DNA of 60,000 nt, taken from positions 54,174,221 to 54,234,220 of the forward strand of contig CM060731.1 of the NCBI GenBank assembly GCA_030704615.1. Reading direction: 5' to 3'. Made by a program: the position numbers and the translations under genes. The notes under the pieces are model-generated. The model saw only the letters and a list, made by a program, of their open reading frames with translations. It searched no databases and was not told where the DNA came from. The stretch is from Takakia lepidozioides (taxonomy: Eukaryota > Streptophyta > Takakiopsida > Takakiales > Takakiaceae). This document shows positions 23,401 through 35,640 of this stretch, in pieces; within the stretch, counting starts at the first letter, position 1; each line of letters opens with the position of its first letter.

Positions 23401-25663
23401 TGCCTCTGTTTAGGCATTTACTTTGAATGCAGTGCCTTTGGCACCAGAAGAAGCAACGGCAGGAGGAATAGCTCGTAACTTTGTTTCAAGAGATTTGCTG
23501 GAAGCCTCCAACATGGACGATGCTTTGAAGGTAGGCTCTAGTTCACTTCCTCCATGTTTGATATGTGTGTGTTTTCTTATTGACGGATCTGGCTGTTATT
23601 GGTCCTTTCCCCAAGGTTAGACTGCAGGCAGCATACTCCTCTGACAGAATTTCTGAGCATTTGCGCTTGTCTTCAAGGCATTTTTGGGTTGTTTTGTGTA
23701 GCACTTCCAAGGACCAAATTTCTAAAATCTAGAACATTCATCTGCAAGGCTATCTAAACAAGATTCATTGTAGTGTACTTGACTTCAAACTGAAAGGTTT
23801 AACCGCAAGCGCATTTCACAGGTTGGAAGGCATGAAGAGATGAAGGATTAGAAAAGGAGAGAGGGGAAGCATCCACTGCATGTTCACTTGAGACATCTGA
23901 TATGGTCCTGCTGGATTCCATTGTGACCTTTGGATGCCCATTATTGACATCTGGAAAATCTGGAAATCCAAAAATTGTGGTAAGACCCATGTGATCTGTC
24001 TCTTTCAGGGTGTCCACACCAAGGGTGACTATGAGAAGCACAAACCAACACATTTTAATCACTGTTTTCTCCCTCTCCCATTCTCACCTCCTCTATGCTT
24101 GGCTCCTGGTGTCTTTCTGTGGTAGCGAGCTCAAGTGGACAATTTAAGTGTGGGACACAACTACAACATAATGGACATCAATTTAAGCAAAATCGTGAAC
24201 TTGGAGACAGCATCGAAAGGGCGATTCTCAATCAGAGAGATTGGCACTGAGCCTTTTTTCCATGCCAACATGTATCTGCACCTGCAAGTTAGCCAGGTAT
24301 TTTCCCCTTCTCAAACTACGAGTATTTTGCAACATTTCACGGTTTCAACTAAACTGAAAACCCTGTAGTCACTAGAGAGGTTCTCTGTTGAGTTATACGA
24401 GGGGTTGAATTCTAATGTTTGGACTGAATGTTGTTAGTGGGTCGATGCTGTGGTAGATGGAGGCTGCTCTGAAATCTGCATTTTCTGAACCTTCTTTGCA
24501 CAAAGATAAAGAATCTCATGGCAGTATAGCTCTCTCTCCTTCTCTATGCCCTCTTTCTCAACAGGGTGACTGGCGGTGCAGCCTCAGCTGTGTCACACCT
24601 GTTGCAAGCACGAGGGCCAGAGGATCTTTGGTGGAATCAACCTCTTGCTTGCTAGTATGATGTGAAGCCAGCCCATGATAGTTCTGGTCAGAATAAAAGG
24701 AGAGTAAGTTCCAGGCTACTTAAAAGTTCTATGTTTCTTTCTTTCTTCGCACATAATTTTTTCCGGTTTTGTTCTGGGCCTGTTCTCAAGAACTCTAGTT
24801 GTGTGCAAACTCTGGCACGGTATGGTCAAATAGAATTTCAAATGCAAGCTTGAAATCTGTGGTGTGTGACTTTTTGAATTCATCTGGAGTATCTTTCGAA
24901 TTGATCTTTGGATGTAAGTAGACCCAGGTTGTGGGAATGGTACTTTCAAATGTAGGCTTGGATGGCCTATACCTCAAAATCAGATCCTACATCTGTAAAC
25001 CATGTCATAATGATTTTTCCTGTGTTCCTGAAATTTCTCAAAGGAGAATAAAGAATGAGATGTGTTCATGTCTAGGATATGGGCTTCTCTGAGATTGGAT
25101 CCAAAGGGAAACTTGGCATTTAATTGGCAAGGAGTGGACATAAGGTCCTGAATGAAAGATGGGACCAGCAAGTAGGTTGAATGATGCGATAGATAATTTG
25201 AAGTGACTGCCAAAAGAGTCCACTGCTCCTTGGAAACTATTCTAAATACTTCTGGTCATTGTGACGCTGTGTACGTCCAGGTTTCGAATGAGAGCTCCCT
25301 TCACAGGCAAAACCGAGCCGCACAGCTTTCAAAGCTCTCCAAGGAGGAGGTCCTATCACTTTTGGGTGATGTTGGTGATGATCAATTTCCAATCTACATG
25401 CAAGGTATGACATGAATAGTGCTCTAAAGACAAGGAATTGTGAGATGGTGCATACATGGGTGCAGTTCCTGGTTAGATACCCCTTTTGAATGCCTATCCT
25501 GTTGCACTAAATCCTGTTGCACCTATCATGTTTCTGGTTGACAGGGCCAAAGTTGACTACCTTGGCTACAGTGGTCTTCAACATGTATGATAAAACCTGG
25601 ACGATTTACCAGGACAACCCTGGAGAGCGGAAGATTTATTTTCAGTTTCCTTTGCTTCTGTAG
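20463..25663 (+). CDS. C45-type N-terminal-nucleophile acyltransferase-like protein, complete gene
   Basis: Eight exons: 20463-20731, 21162-21231, 21715-21881, 23071-23173, 23414-23530, 24126-24296, 25281-25404, 25545-25663. All seven introns are GT-AG and the phases join without a break into 1,140 nt (379 aa plus TAG). The protein matches the plant peptidase C45 / penicillin acyl-transferase-like family. Visible blocks are GYELGVSIGRHF, EYWNEMLGTADGSGVP, DQCSDVLVCNDN, AHNEDADV, FIAYTYAGELPSCAFGFNS, AFTLNAVPLAPEEA, GGIARNFVSRDLLEA, SVGHNYNIMDI, PFFHANMYLHLQV and PIYMQG. In this family a Cys becomes the N-terminal nucleophile after self-cleavage; Cys142 in DQCSD is the likely residue by position. 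The natural substrate of the plant proteins is not known to me. The start ATG is the first in the frame and could be internal if a further 5' exon exists. No disabling change was seen. Confidence 0.93.
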
Positions 25664-25669
25664 CTTGTA

Positions 25670-27110
25670 TGTTATATTAGTTGGACGTCACTGATTGCAC
25701 TTTACTTCTAGACTAATGTTTGGCGTGGCACAACTAGTACACCACTAGTTTTGAACCCTTGTCATGGGTCAAGCCAAATCTCCATGCCAAGAGACAACAC
25801 TGTTTGGCAGTGAAACAGTAGACCTGTGTTTAGGCAGGCTGGTATTTGAGAGTTCGAATTTCAGAATAGAATAGACTTTTGCAGGCGAATCTTCATGACC
25901 AATGAGGTTGCTTTACAGGGGAGTGTTTCAGACAGATAGGATGTTGTAAATCTCTCACCCTCACTTCCAAATGTGGAATTCAAGATAATAGTGGAGGTTC
26001 TACCATGCAACTGTCCACGACCTCAGCAAAAAAATTGTCATCCCCAGATCTACTCGCAACTCTCAACTTGAGCTTGTTACTATCCGTCCCTTGCCACTAT
26101 ATTTATCCCTCAAGAACTTTCGGTATTTGGTATGTTGCACAAGAGCTCGCACCAAATCCCATGTTGTCACAACATTCAAGTCATTCTTATTTTTTTCTAG
26201 ATACAGGTATGAGTATAAGAATCATGACCTCAACACCAGCTGGTAGGAGATATCAATTCTGGTATCATTCCAAAGGCATCTTGAATTACAAGTTTATCAC
26301 ATTGCAAGTATCAAGTGAAAACAGATACAATACAAATAAAGAAATAAATATACATAAGTACAAGTATGTGGGCATATATACACATAAAATAGTCTAGTAC
26401 ACATACCAGAGTAAATGAAGAACACTGCGGGGAAGTACTGATATTGTGGCTGATACCATTCTGGTCTGGTATATGATCACGTATTCTCCCAAATGATACC
26501 AGACTGGTCCGGTATCTGATACCAGTGCATATACCAATATTTTATGCCAGTCCTTCACCTATATGCGAGACCAACAATGGTAAATACGATCTTTCCCATG
26601 CTCATCAATCCCTCAAGTCATTTATTGGCTCCTCCCTATAAGGGAGAGACCTCGCATTGGAGAGGATTGTGTGCTTCATGTAGGTACCATCTAGTGGAGG
26701 TATATCAGGATCTTACTAAATCTTACTAACTTGAATGTACCTTGATTGGATAAGACCAGTGTTGGGCGGGTATTACTTTTTCTAATACCAGCCGGGTCCA
26801 GGTATTGAAAAGAAATTAATTTGCAATACCGTAGTGGGAAGGCTGATCCAGCACTAAATAATTAGAAATGAATCTGCCTAATAATTAAGTAAAAATTTAG
26901 GAAAAACTGCCGAAATTCCAGAAACTTTACAAAAAAAATGCCTAAAATCTCAAACAAACTCCAAATATCAAATCTCCGAATGCATGTTTCAAGGCATAAA
27001 GCTCTAGGAAAATATTTTCCTTAGCTCTGAGAAATCCTAGAATAATTGGCTGAGCAATCACTGCATTTGATGATTGACCAGGTGTTCTCATGGCTCTTAA
27101 CAACCCACAT
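25670..27110. other. Intergenic region downstream of the C45 gene
   Basis: No gene found. From about 26430 to 26870 there are several degenerate units with ACCAG and CGGTAT or CCGGGT. Similar TACCAGCCGG units occur at 39630 and 57460-57600, so this is an old dispersed repeat. Confidence 0.4.
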
Positions 27111-27112
27111 AA

Positions 27113-27335
27113 TTTTATTTTTTATTTTTTGAAAAAAGGAAAACACCTGGGAGCACCAGCTCACAAATTTGGCCCCTTAGTAGTGAGAGGAGAAAATAAC
27201 CTCTTTCATTTATGTGCCATGGAGGCGAAGGAGTGGGACACCGCCCGAGAACCATACTACACCCGTTAGTAGCAAGATTTGACCCCAGAATCATCTGGGT
27301 GGCACTAGGTGCACTTAACCATCTAAGCTACTGAC
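27113..27335 (-). mobile_element. tRNA-derived SINE (family 1)
   Basis: Read on the minus strand, the head at 27332 gives TAGCTTAGATGGTTAAGTGC (A box-like) and about 50 nt later GGGGTCAAATC (B box-like, 27275-27285). A tRNA-unrelated body follows, ending in an A/T-rich tail (about 27113-27140). No target duplication was determined. Confidence 0.6.
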
Positions 27336-27354
27336 TGTTGGTACATAATTCTCT

Positions 27355-27480
27355 TACCACATATGGTAGGGCTTTGCGTTGCTCCGCACTACTAGCGACG
27401 ACTTCTCACAACAACATCCGGATAGATGGGCTATATTCAAGTTTTATGAGAGAGACTACGCATCAAGTTGAAGTCAAGGG
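27355..27480 (+). repeat. Dispersed repeat with GC-rich core (copy 1)
   Basis: Contains GGGCTTTGCGTTGCTCCGC, ACTACTAGCGACGACTTCT and then CCGGA.GGATGGG. Related copies are at 30488-30595 (plus) and 56845-56885 (reverse). The core looks like the end of a mobile element of unknown class. Confidence 0.5.
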
Positions 27481-28089
27481 AGAAAATGTGGTCAAAGACC
27501 TTACACCGTGTCCTCCAATTGGTGTGTTGTGCTGAGTCATGCTCCCTAGTTTCCCTTCCTCTTTATTTTTTGCCAAAGCAAGAGAGTCCATTGCAATTTG
27601 AGGCTTGTTTCATTTGATATTAATTTGACTGGTGTAATGATTATGGCTTTTGGTACAATAAGTAGATGGATTATGAATGTTGTTTATATGATATCTTTTT
27701 CTTCTTATTTTCAATTGGTTGTAATTTGAAATCGTTTGAATTTTGATTTAATGTCACGCTTTCATGAAAAAGCTTGGTTGCTTTTTTTTTAATGCATATT
27801 TGCTCCGGCACCGCCACAAATTGCATAGGTGTCGACAAGGGCATTTTCCAAATTAATATATGATATAATTTGAGCGTAAAGAATATCCAAAAAACATCCT
27901 TTGTATTTCGAGTGGGCTTATTTCGTGGAATATAGTGCCACGTTGCTAGAGTGGCTTACGGGGTGTAAGCACCCCGCGCCAGTGGCTTACACTCCGTAAC
28001 ACTCCTTGCCAGCCTAGCAAGGCACTTTTTTTTCGAAAATTCTTTACGCTGGGGAAGCAACCCACGCACGTTGCTTACCCTACACTTGG

Positions 28090-28340
28090 ATAATGTCAGC
28101 ATGGATCCACTTGGCCCTTTCCAGGGCTCCTAGGCTGGCACACGCATTGAGAAGACTGATGAATATAACCTTGTCAGCCATCACTCAGTCCCTTTGGAAT
28201 ACATATCAGCAAGGGCAGTCTCTAGAATGATATCTGGTGTAATTCCAACTTTCATCATGTCAGCATGAATCCCTTTCAAGGGCTCCTATTCTTGCACACC
28301 CATTCAGAACACCAAGGATGGTGACCTTGTTGGGCATCAG
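28090..28340 (-). pseudogene. PPR repeat remnant
   Basis: Minus-strand PPR coding debris: two degenerate copies of a module with ACASLGALE, ADIM and GITPDIILE-type words separated by frameshifts. There is no continuous frame. It is the leftmost remnant of the minus-strand PPR block that continues to 39 kb. Confidence 0.6.
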
Positions 28341-29289
28341 TCCAAGGGGTTGGAAAAGATGGAAGCTACAGCTTAAATGACATGGTGATTGTCAAGATGA
28401 TCTACTCAACTTTCCTAGAAATTCACACCTTCAGCTTACCACACATGATTGTTAAAACCCCCGTAAATGCACTTGCAGCTACATACATGTTCCTACATTG
28501 CTGATCCAGTATGAAAAGATTCACATTGCAATTGTTGTCGAAGAGGCTCTCAGAAATAGTTGCTACCCTCATGACGTAGGATTTGAAGTTACTCATGTTC
28601 AGTACGATCATTTGCATTACACTTAGAATCATTATTACCACCAACCATATCTGCCTTCTTGTGTGGTTGTCGTGACTCTGCAAAACCTGTTCTCCTGCAC
28701 CTGAACTAATGCTTAAAGCAAGGACTAGGAAAGAAACCTTCCATCTCAACAATAAGATTCAAGGAAAGAATATAAAGACCTCACCCTCGAGAAAGTCTCG
28801 TGCTGCACTCAAAGAGGTAGCCTCCCCGACCAAACCCTGCAGCTTTGTTGGTCGCTGCAAAAGACATACTGCATGTGAAATGTAGGGGAGAGAGAGAGAT
28901 TCCAACATAACAAAAAGGAGGACTACCCGCTGAAAGAACTAGGGCAAGGTATTCAGCGAGCCGCACAGGGCAGCATCTCATTATTGGATTCACCACCTTC
29001 AAACCATGATCACTACAGATGGTCACTTCAAGTCTGACTTACTACCATAATCTGGCCCTCTTGGATGAATCTGGACCCACACTCTATCCCTGCTCCTTCA
29101 GCTATCCATGCCTCTGCACAAATCATGCATAAATCCTTGCCTTGCTGCTAGCAGCTGACAATGACAGCCTAGATTTTTTCTAGGAAACCCCCAACTCCAC
29201 TTATCACACTGGTTCCTATGCTCAATTGCATCTGCTACTCTCTGTAATCCAACAGACATTCACCTTTTTGCCTCGATTGGCATATCTTG

Positions 29290-30065
29290 CAATCATCGCA
29301 CTCCGCGACACCGCATCTCGTTCAGCCATACTGTCAAACACTTCCTTCATACATGTCCACGAGGGTATTGTTCAGAATGACATTTGGTACAATTGCAGCT
29401 CTGACAATGTCGTCATGGACCTCTTTGCCCTTTTCCAGAGCTGCCAGGCTTGCACACGCATTGCAAATGCGCACAAACGTGATGCTGTCGGGCTTCACCC
29501 CTTCCCCCATCATTTGATCATAGGTCTCCAAAACCTCCATACCACGTCCCTGTTGTGCATACCCTACAAGGATCGCATTCTATGACACCACAATGACACC
29601 ACATCTCGTTCAGCCATAGTGCTGAAAACTCCCTTCGCATCCTTAATGCACCCACATTTGGCATACATGTCCACCAGGGCAGTGTTCAGAATGACATCTG
29701 GTACATCTCCCAGGCTGCGAGGCTGGCACAGACATTGGCAACACAGACAAATGTGACCATGTCAGGGGTCACCCCTTGCTGAATCATTTGCTCATAGATC
29801 TCCAAAGCCTCCCTACCACACCCATGCTGGGCATATCCTGTGATCATTGTGTTCCATGAGACCACAGTGCGTTGAGCCATATTGTCAAATACATGACGGG
29901 CATCCTGTATGTCGCCACATTTGGTATACATGTCAACCAAGGCAATATCCAGAACAAATATCTGTCACAATTGTGGTTGTCATGATGTCAGCATGGGCAA
30001 CTTTACCCTTCTCTAGGGCTGTCAGGCTTGCACAGGCACTGACAATGCAGATGCATGTGACCTAG
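29290..30065 (-). pseudogene. PPR repeat fragment, minus strand
   Basis: Several PLS-type PPR units: 29540-29334 (VLETYDQMMGEGVKPDSITF, NACASLAALEKGKEVHDDIV) and 29940-29686 (MVDMYTKCGDIQDARHVFDN, GYAQHGCGREALEIYEQMI). Frames change between units and no start or DYW end is attached. Such proteins bind organellar RNA, but this copy cannot make one. Confidence 0.8.
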
Positions 30066-30302
30066 TCTAGGGTCACCATTTTTGGCATCAGATACTTGGA
30101 CATGTCTCAATGCAAAGTTTGACATTCATGTCAGCTAACAATCTGGTTGAAAGCATGGATCTTACAAGAGAACGAGTCTTGAATTTTTGTGACGGATGTT
30201 TGTATGGTAAACACCATCGCAATTCATTTCCAAAAGATGGAGGTTCTCGAACAAAGAATATCTTGAGTTGGTGTATACGGATCTATGCGGTCCTATGTTA
30301 AA

Positions 30303-30475
30303 GTATGACGCCTCCCGAAGGGAGCGTAACTTATGGTGTCTCTTCACCACAAGGGCTATTGCCTTCCAGCTGAAAGGTGGACACCTTCATGACACACCAG
30401 ACTGTGGTTTGAACCCACAACCACGTCCAATGTGGTATGTGCCCATTACCACTGGACTACATGTTGGTTGTCTCC
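30303..30475 (-). mobile_element. tRNA-derived SINE (family 2, copy 1)
   Basis: On the minus strand the head at about 30472 reads AACCAACATGTAGTCCAGTG (A box TAGTCCAGTGG), with GGGTTCAAACCACA (B box) about 50 nt later. The body is shared with 57955-58125, including CTTTC..GGAAGGCA.TAGCCCTT. The two copies are in the same orientation. Confidence 0.7.
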
Positions 30476-30487
30476 TATGTTAACTAA

Positions 30488-30595
30488 ACTAGGGCTTCGC
30501 GTTGCTCCGCACTACTAGCGACAACTTCTGAGAAGGACGTCCGGACGGATGGGCCATACTCGAGGATCATGAGAGAGAGAAAATATGGTGGCCCT
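30488..30595 (+). repeat. Dispersed repeat with GC-rich core (copy 2)
   Basis: Copy of the repeat at 27355, immediately following the SINE at 30303-30475. Core GGGCTTCGCGTTGCTCCGC, then ACTACTAGCGACAACTTCT and GGACGGATGGGCCATACTCG. Confidence 0.5.
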
Positions 30596-31029
30596 TACAT
30601 GGAACGTTTAGGTGTGTCTAATTTAAGCTCTACCAAGCTATGTTTTTGCTCCAATTGTCACTCTGTCTCCTCCTTGTGCTTTGGCCAACAGTTTGACCCC
30701 TTTTAATTGGAATGAAAGCCCGTGTTTCTTGTGATGGAAATTCATCCAATATCGGATGTTACACTTGACTGCAACGAGATCCCCTGAACGTACGGATTCT
30801 CCATCCATTTTTTGGCCATTTTCGTTAAGGACTTCTATTGTATTGTACATCCCGTCGTTGTTTCTTTTTTGACATTTGTTGTTACTGGACGTCGAGCCAG
30901 AGTTGTTGTTTGCGTTAGTTTTTAGGAGCTTTTTCGTGAAGCTCATGTTGTTTCCACCCATCCACGTCATGTCCTCGCCTCTCCTCTGTCGGCTATTTCC
31001 GACGTTGACATGGTTGTTTGTATGTATGG

Positions 31030-31031
<2 letters not shown>

Positions 31032-31062
<31 letters not shown>
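31032..31062 (+). repeat. (GA)n microsatellite
   Basis: About 15 perfect GA units. Confidence 0.95.
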
Positions 31063-31064
<2 letters not shown>

Positions 31065-31509
31065 CAGATGAAAGTATATATCGGTGGGTTTTTTAGGAGA
31101 ATTATTAAACCCTAAGAGTGCAACTTTAAAATTAATCACGCTAATCTATAGAACTGTGGCTTTCTCTCTCAGACCGAGGTTGATGCTACACCGCTTTGTT
31201 GGGAAGTTAGGTGCAAAGTGCGATGTAACAGTATGTTATATTCCTCTGCTTCACCTGTACTTGGAAGCATCATTCGATTAGGGACCATCTCACAATCGGT
31301 TATTTTTTTAGCAACAACACCTAGTGAAGACGAAAGGCCTAGTCCATTGATGTTTGATTCAGGCCCAGCTATGCTGATTGAGGAATTCCAATAGGAGCTG
31401 GCCCTTCACTTCCTGCTCACAATTGTTTTGTTCCTGTCATAAAACCAGAGAACCTCACATCAGAACGTAAAGGCTTACAAATACATACAGATCCATCTGC
31501 ACTTTTTCA

Positions 31510-32580
31510 GTGCTCAAAGACTGGCACAGGCATCAGAATACACATGAGGTTCACCTACCAGGCATCACCCATTCACAATCTCCAAAGCCTCCTTGCCACT
31601 CAGTACATAAACAGAGTACACATAAGTTCCTTGCTTTGCATCCTCAATGCACCCACATTGGGCATACATGTCCACCAGGGCAGAGTTCAGAATGACATCT
31701 GGTACAATTCCAGCTTTGACAATGTCACCATAGACCTCTTTTGACCTTTTCCAGGGCTGCCAGGCTTGCACAAGCATTGCAATCGCACAAAAACATGATG
31801 TGGTTGGGCTTCACCCCTTCCCCCATAATTTGATCATAGGTCTCCAAATCCACCATCCCACGTCCCTGCTGTGCATACCCTGCAATGCTTGTGAGTGTGC
31901 ACCTGCTTTCCAGCTTCCAGACCTTTGTTGGCGTGAATCCACATCAGAGTTTGTTGGCACTAGGAAAGGGTTGAGACTGAGCTGCTCAACTACTCCCTGG
32001 TCTTACTGGGTTTACATAGTGTGCCAAGCACAACATCTGGTGCCAAAACCTCCATCCAGTGCCCCTGCTGTGCAGACCCTACAAACATCAAGTTCCACGA
32101 CACCACATCTCGTTCAGCCATACTGTTCCCTTCATACATGTCCACGAGGGTATTGTTCAGAATGACATGTGGTACAATTGCAGCTCTGACAATGTCGCCA
32201 TGGACCTCTTTGCCCTTCTCCAGAGCTGCCAGGCTTGCACACGCATTGCCAACTATCAAAGGTTCACTCAACCAGTAACTTGCAGAAATCAACATGAAAA
32301 TTTAAGGACGATTTCGATAAGGGGGGAAAACAGGGTGAAATGTTTTGAAGAAGATGCCTTCATTAGCAGTGCCTGATTTTATGAATTGTGCCGCAGATGC
32401 TGAATCTGGACCCACACTTTTCCCTTTTCCATGGCTGCTAGGCTTGCACAAGCATTGCCAATGCACACAAACGTGTGGTTGCACTTCACCTTTTCCCCCA
32501 TCATTTGTTCATAGGTCTCCAAAGCCTCCATCCCGCGCCCCTGTTGTGCATACCCTGCAAGCATCGCGTTGGGCAATGTT
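31510..32580 (-). pseudogene. PPR fragments, minus strand
   Basis: Disjoint PPR units on the minus strand: 31777-31565 (KEVYGDIVKAGIVPDVILNS, ALVDMYAQCGCIEDAK), 32295-31990 (NACASLAALEKGKEVHGDIV, ILNNTLVDMY) and 32576-32379 (GYAQQGRGMEALETYEQMMG). They are separated by frameshifts and by copies of the block shared with 38.5 kb and 43.2 kb. Confidence 0.75.
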
Positions 32581-35413
32581 CAGAATGACATCTGGTATTT
32601 GAGAGGGTGTGCTAATGAGCCCAAAAGCTATGGCCAGCTTTTCGCTGTGGTGGTAAAGAGCCTGTTCCTTCATCTGCTGATCCACATCACGCAACACAAA
32701 GCGTGTCTCAGGGCACATATCCCGCCTCCTTAATCTGCCAAGTCAGTCTCTCTAACGCATCATAGATCTCCTCTGCTTGTGGGTGAGATCTATCTCCAAT
32801 GGCAAATGTATCCATCTTGTGATTCCACCTTGAAAATACATTCTGCAGCACACTCTGCTAACTCCACATTTCCATAGATTCTACGGGCACCAAGCAAGGC
32901 CCCTCACACTGAAGCACCTGGTTTGAGTGCCATGTTGGCAATAAAATCTTCTTCATCCAAGCGCCCTGCATGGCCAAGGAGGTCAACCATGCAGGTGCAG
33001 TGCTTTTCTGTTGGTGTAATGCCATGCTCTTGACACATGGATTGAAAATAATGACCACCTTCATCTACAAGGCCCAAATGGCTGCATGCAGAGAGAACAC
33101 CAATAAATGTGATCTCATTTGGCTTCACACTAGTACAAATCAATGAGGGCATTCCTGACGTAGCATCTGACTCACACACAGATTTCATAATGTAGGCATG
33201 GACCCACTTGCCCTGTTCCAGGGATGCTTCACACCCTCTCTTTGCATTTGTCGAAAGAGTTTGAAAGCCTCCTCACCATGACCACTATGTGCACATCCTC
33301 CAATCATCGCAGTCCATGAGACCACATCTCGCTTAGGCATTCTGACAAACACATTGAGTGCATCCATCACACTCCTGCACTTGCAATACATACTGACAAG
33401 GGCATTCCCGAGTCCAACATCTGACTCAAATTCAGCTTTGATGATGCTGGCAAGGAGCTGCTTGCCCCGTTCTAAAGCCTCCGGGCCAGCACAAGCGTTG
33501 AGGACAATAATAAAAGAGACAATATCTGCCTTCATGCCTTCTCTTTGCATGCGCTGAAAGAGTTAAAAAGACCATGACCATGCTGAGCAGATCCTGCAAT
33601 CATAGCAGTCCACGAGAGCCCATCTCGCTTGGGCATTGCACGTCAAATACTTGGGTGGCATCCATCAAACTCTCACACCTGCAATACATGCTGACAAGGG
33701 CAGTCCCCACAGGGACATCCCCCTCAAGTCCAGCCTCAATGCACGCACCACATCACATTCAGCAATACTGTCAAACACTCCATTTGCATCCTCGATGCAC
33801 CCACATTTGACATACATGTCCACCAGGGCAGTGTTCACAATGACATCGGGTACAATTCCAGATTTGATAATGTCACCATGGACCTCTTTGCACTTTTCCA
33901 GGGCTGCCAGGCTTGCACACGCATTGCAAATGCAAACAAACGTCATGTAGTTGGGCTTCACCCCCTTCGCACATCATTTGCTCATAGGTCTCCAAAGCCT
34001 CCATCCGTGCCCTTGCTGTGCATATCCTGCAATCATCGCACTCCACGACACCACATCTCATTCAGCCATATTGTCAAACACTCCCTTCATACATGTCCAC
34101 GAGGGTATTGTTCATAATGACATTTGGTACAACTGCAGCTCTGACCATGTCGCCATGGACCTCTTTGCCCTTTTCCAGAGCTGCCAAGCTTGCACACGCA
34201 TTGCTAATGCATAGAAACGTGATGTGGTTGGGCTTCACCCCTTGCCCCATCATCTGATCAAGGTCTCCAAAGCCCCCATACCACGTCCCTGCTGTGGATA
34301 CCCTGCAAGCATCGTCTTCAATGACACCACATCTCGTTCAGCCATAGTGTTGAAAACTCCCTTTGCATCCTTAATGCACCCACATTTGGCATACATGTCC
34401 ACCATGGTAGTGTTCACAATGACATCTGGTACAATTCCAGCTTTGACGATGTCACCTTGCACCTCTTTGCCCTTTTCCAGGGCTGCCAGGCTTGCAAACG
34501 CACAAATGTGATGTGGTCAAGCTTCACCCCTTCCACCATCATTGCTCATAGGTCTCCAAAGCCTCCGTCCCGCGCTCCTGCTGTGCATACCCTGCAAGCA
34601 TCGCGGTCCACGACACCACATTTCATTCAGCCATATTGTCGAACACTGCCTTCGCATCCTCAATGCTCCCACATTTGGCATACATGTCCATGAGGGCATT
34701 GTTCAGAATGACATCGGGTACAATTCCAGCCCTGACAATGTCGCCATGGGCCTCTTTGCCATTTTCCAGAGCTGCCAGGCTTGCGCATGCATTGCAAACA
34801 CACACAAACGTGATGTGGTTGGGCTTCACCCCTTCCCCCATCATTTGTTCATAGGTCTCCAAAGCCTCCACCCCACGTCCCTGCTGTGCATACCCTGCAA
34901 GCATCACGCTCCATGACACCACATCTCGTTCAGCCTGCATATTGTTGAACTTTCAAAACTGCCTTTGCATCCTTAATGCACCCACATTTGGCATACATGT
35001 CCACCAGGGCAGTGTTCAGAATGACATCTGGTAGAATTCCAGCTTTGACGATGTCATCATGGACCTCTTTGCCCTTTTCCAGGGCTCCCAGGCTTGCACA
35101 CGCATTGCAAACGCAAAGGAACGTGATATGGTTGGGCTTCACCCCTTCCCCCATCATTTGCTCATAGGTCTCCAAAGCCTCCCTGCTGTGCATACCCTGC
35201 AAGCATCGCGCTCCACGACACCACATCTTGTTCAGCCTGCATATTGTTGAAAACTGCCTTTGCATCCTTAATGCACCCACATTTGGCATACATGTCCACC
35301 AGGGCAGTGTTCAGAATGACATCTAGTACAATTCCAGCTTTGACGATCTCATCATGGACCTCTTTCCCCTTTTCCAGGGCTCCCAGGTTTGCACACGCAA
35401 GGCTGCCCTTCAC
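32505..35413 (-). pseudogene. DYW-type PPR gene, degenerate (minus-strand gene B)
   Basis: Read right to left: many near-identical PPR units from 35413 to 33570, with the consensus words [40 protein letters not shown] and GYAQQGRGMEALETYEQMMG. A different PPR triplet follows at 33550-33185 (VVSWTAMIGGCAHSGHGEEA), then an E-type region at 33188-32870 (ITFIGVLSACSHLGLVDEG, CMVDLLGHAGRLDE). It ends in a broken DYW deaminase piece at 32720-32505 with [13 protein letters not shown]. Members of this class edit organellar RNA by C-to-U change. Frames shift repeatedly and the DYW is truncated after its first zinc motif, so this is a pseudogene. The unusually similar units suggest duplication or gene conversion. 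Confidence 0.8.
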
Positions 35414-35640
35414 TCATCCATGTCACAAACCGGAAATGAGTTCAGGGTTTTATGCCAACTGTTGTTCGGACATTCTGCACTCTTCCAACATGGCCTTGGA
35501 CACGTCAGCTTCCAAGTCAACTTCCAAGTCAACTTCATCTTAGCAGGGTCAGTTCCTCTTGCCTAATATCCAGGTACTTGAAATCTCCTCTTCCCGTTCT
35601 GCCAGGACTTCACTTGTTGGACTGGATGTTGGCAGATCCA
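35400..35640 (-). mobile_element. LINE fragment inside the PPR block
   Basis: A short minus-strand piece of the LINE C-terminal region (counterpart of 1000-1200). It replaces the end of the DYW domain of PPR gene A. A 12-nt unit TCAACTTCCAAG is repeated in it. Confidence 0.65.

Noticed and set aside
28781-29026. Possible small gene with Cys- and Ser-rich frames near 28.4-29.0 kb
   Set aside because: Frames are short, without splice support or family match, in the middle of PPR debris.
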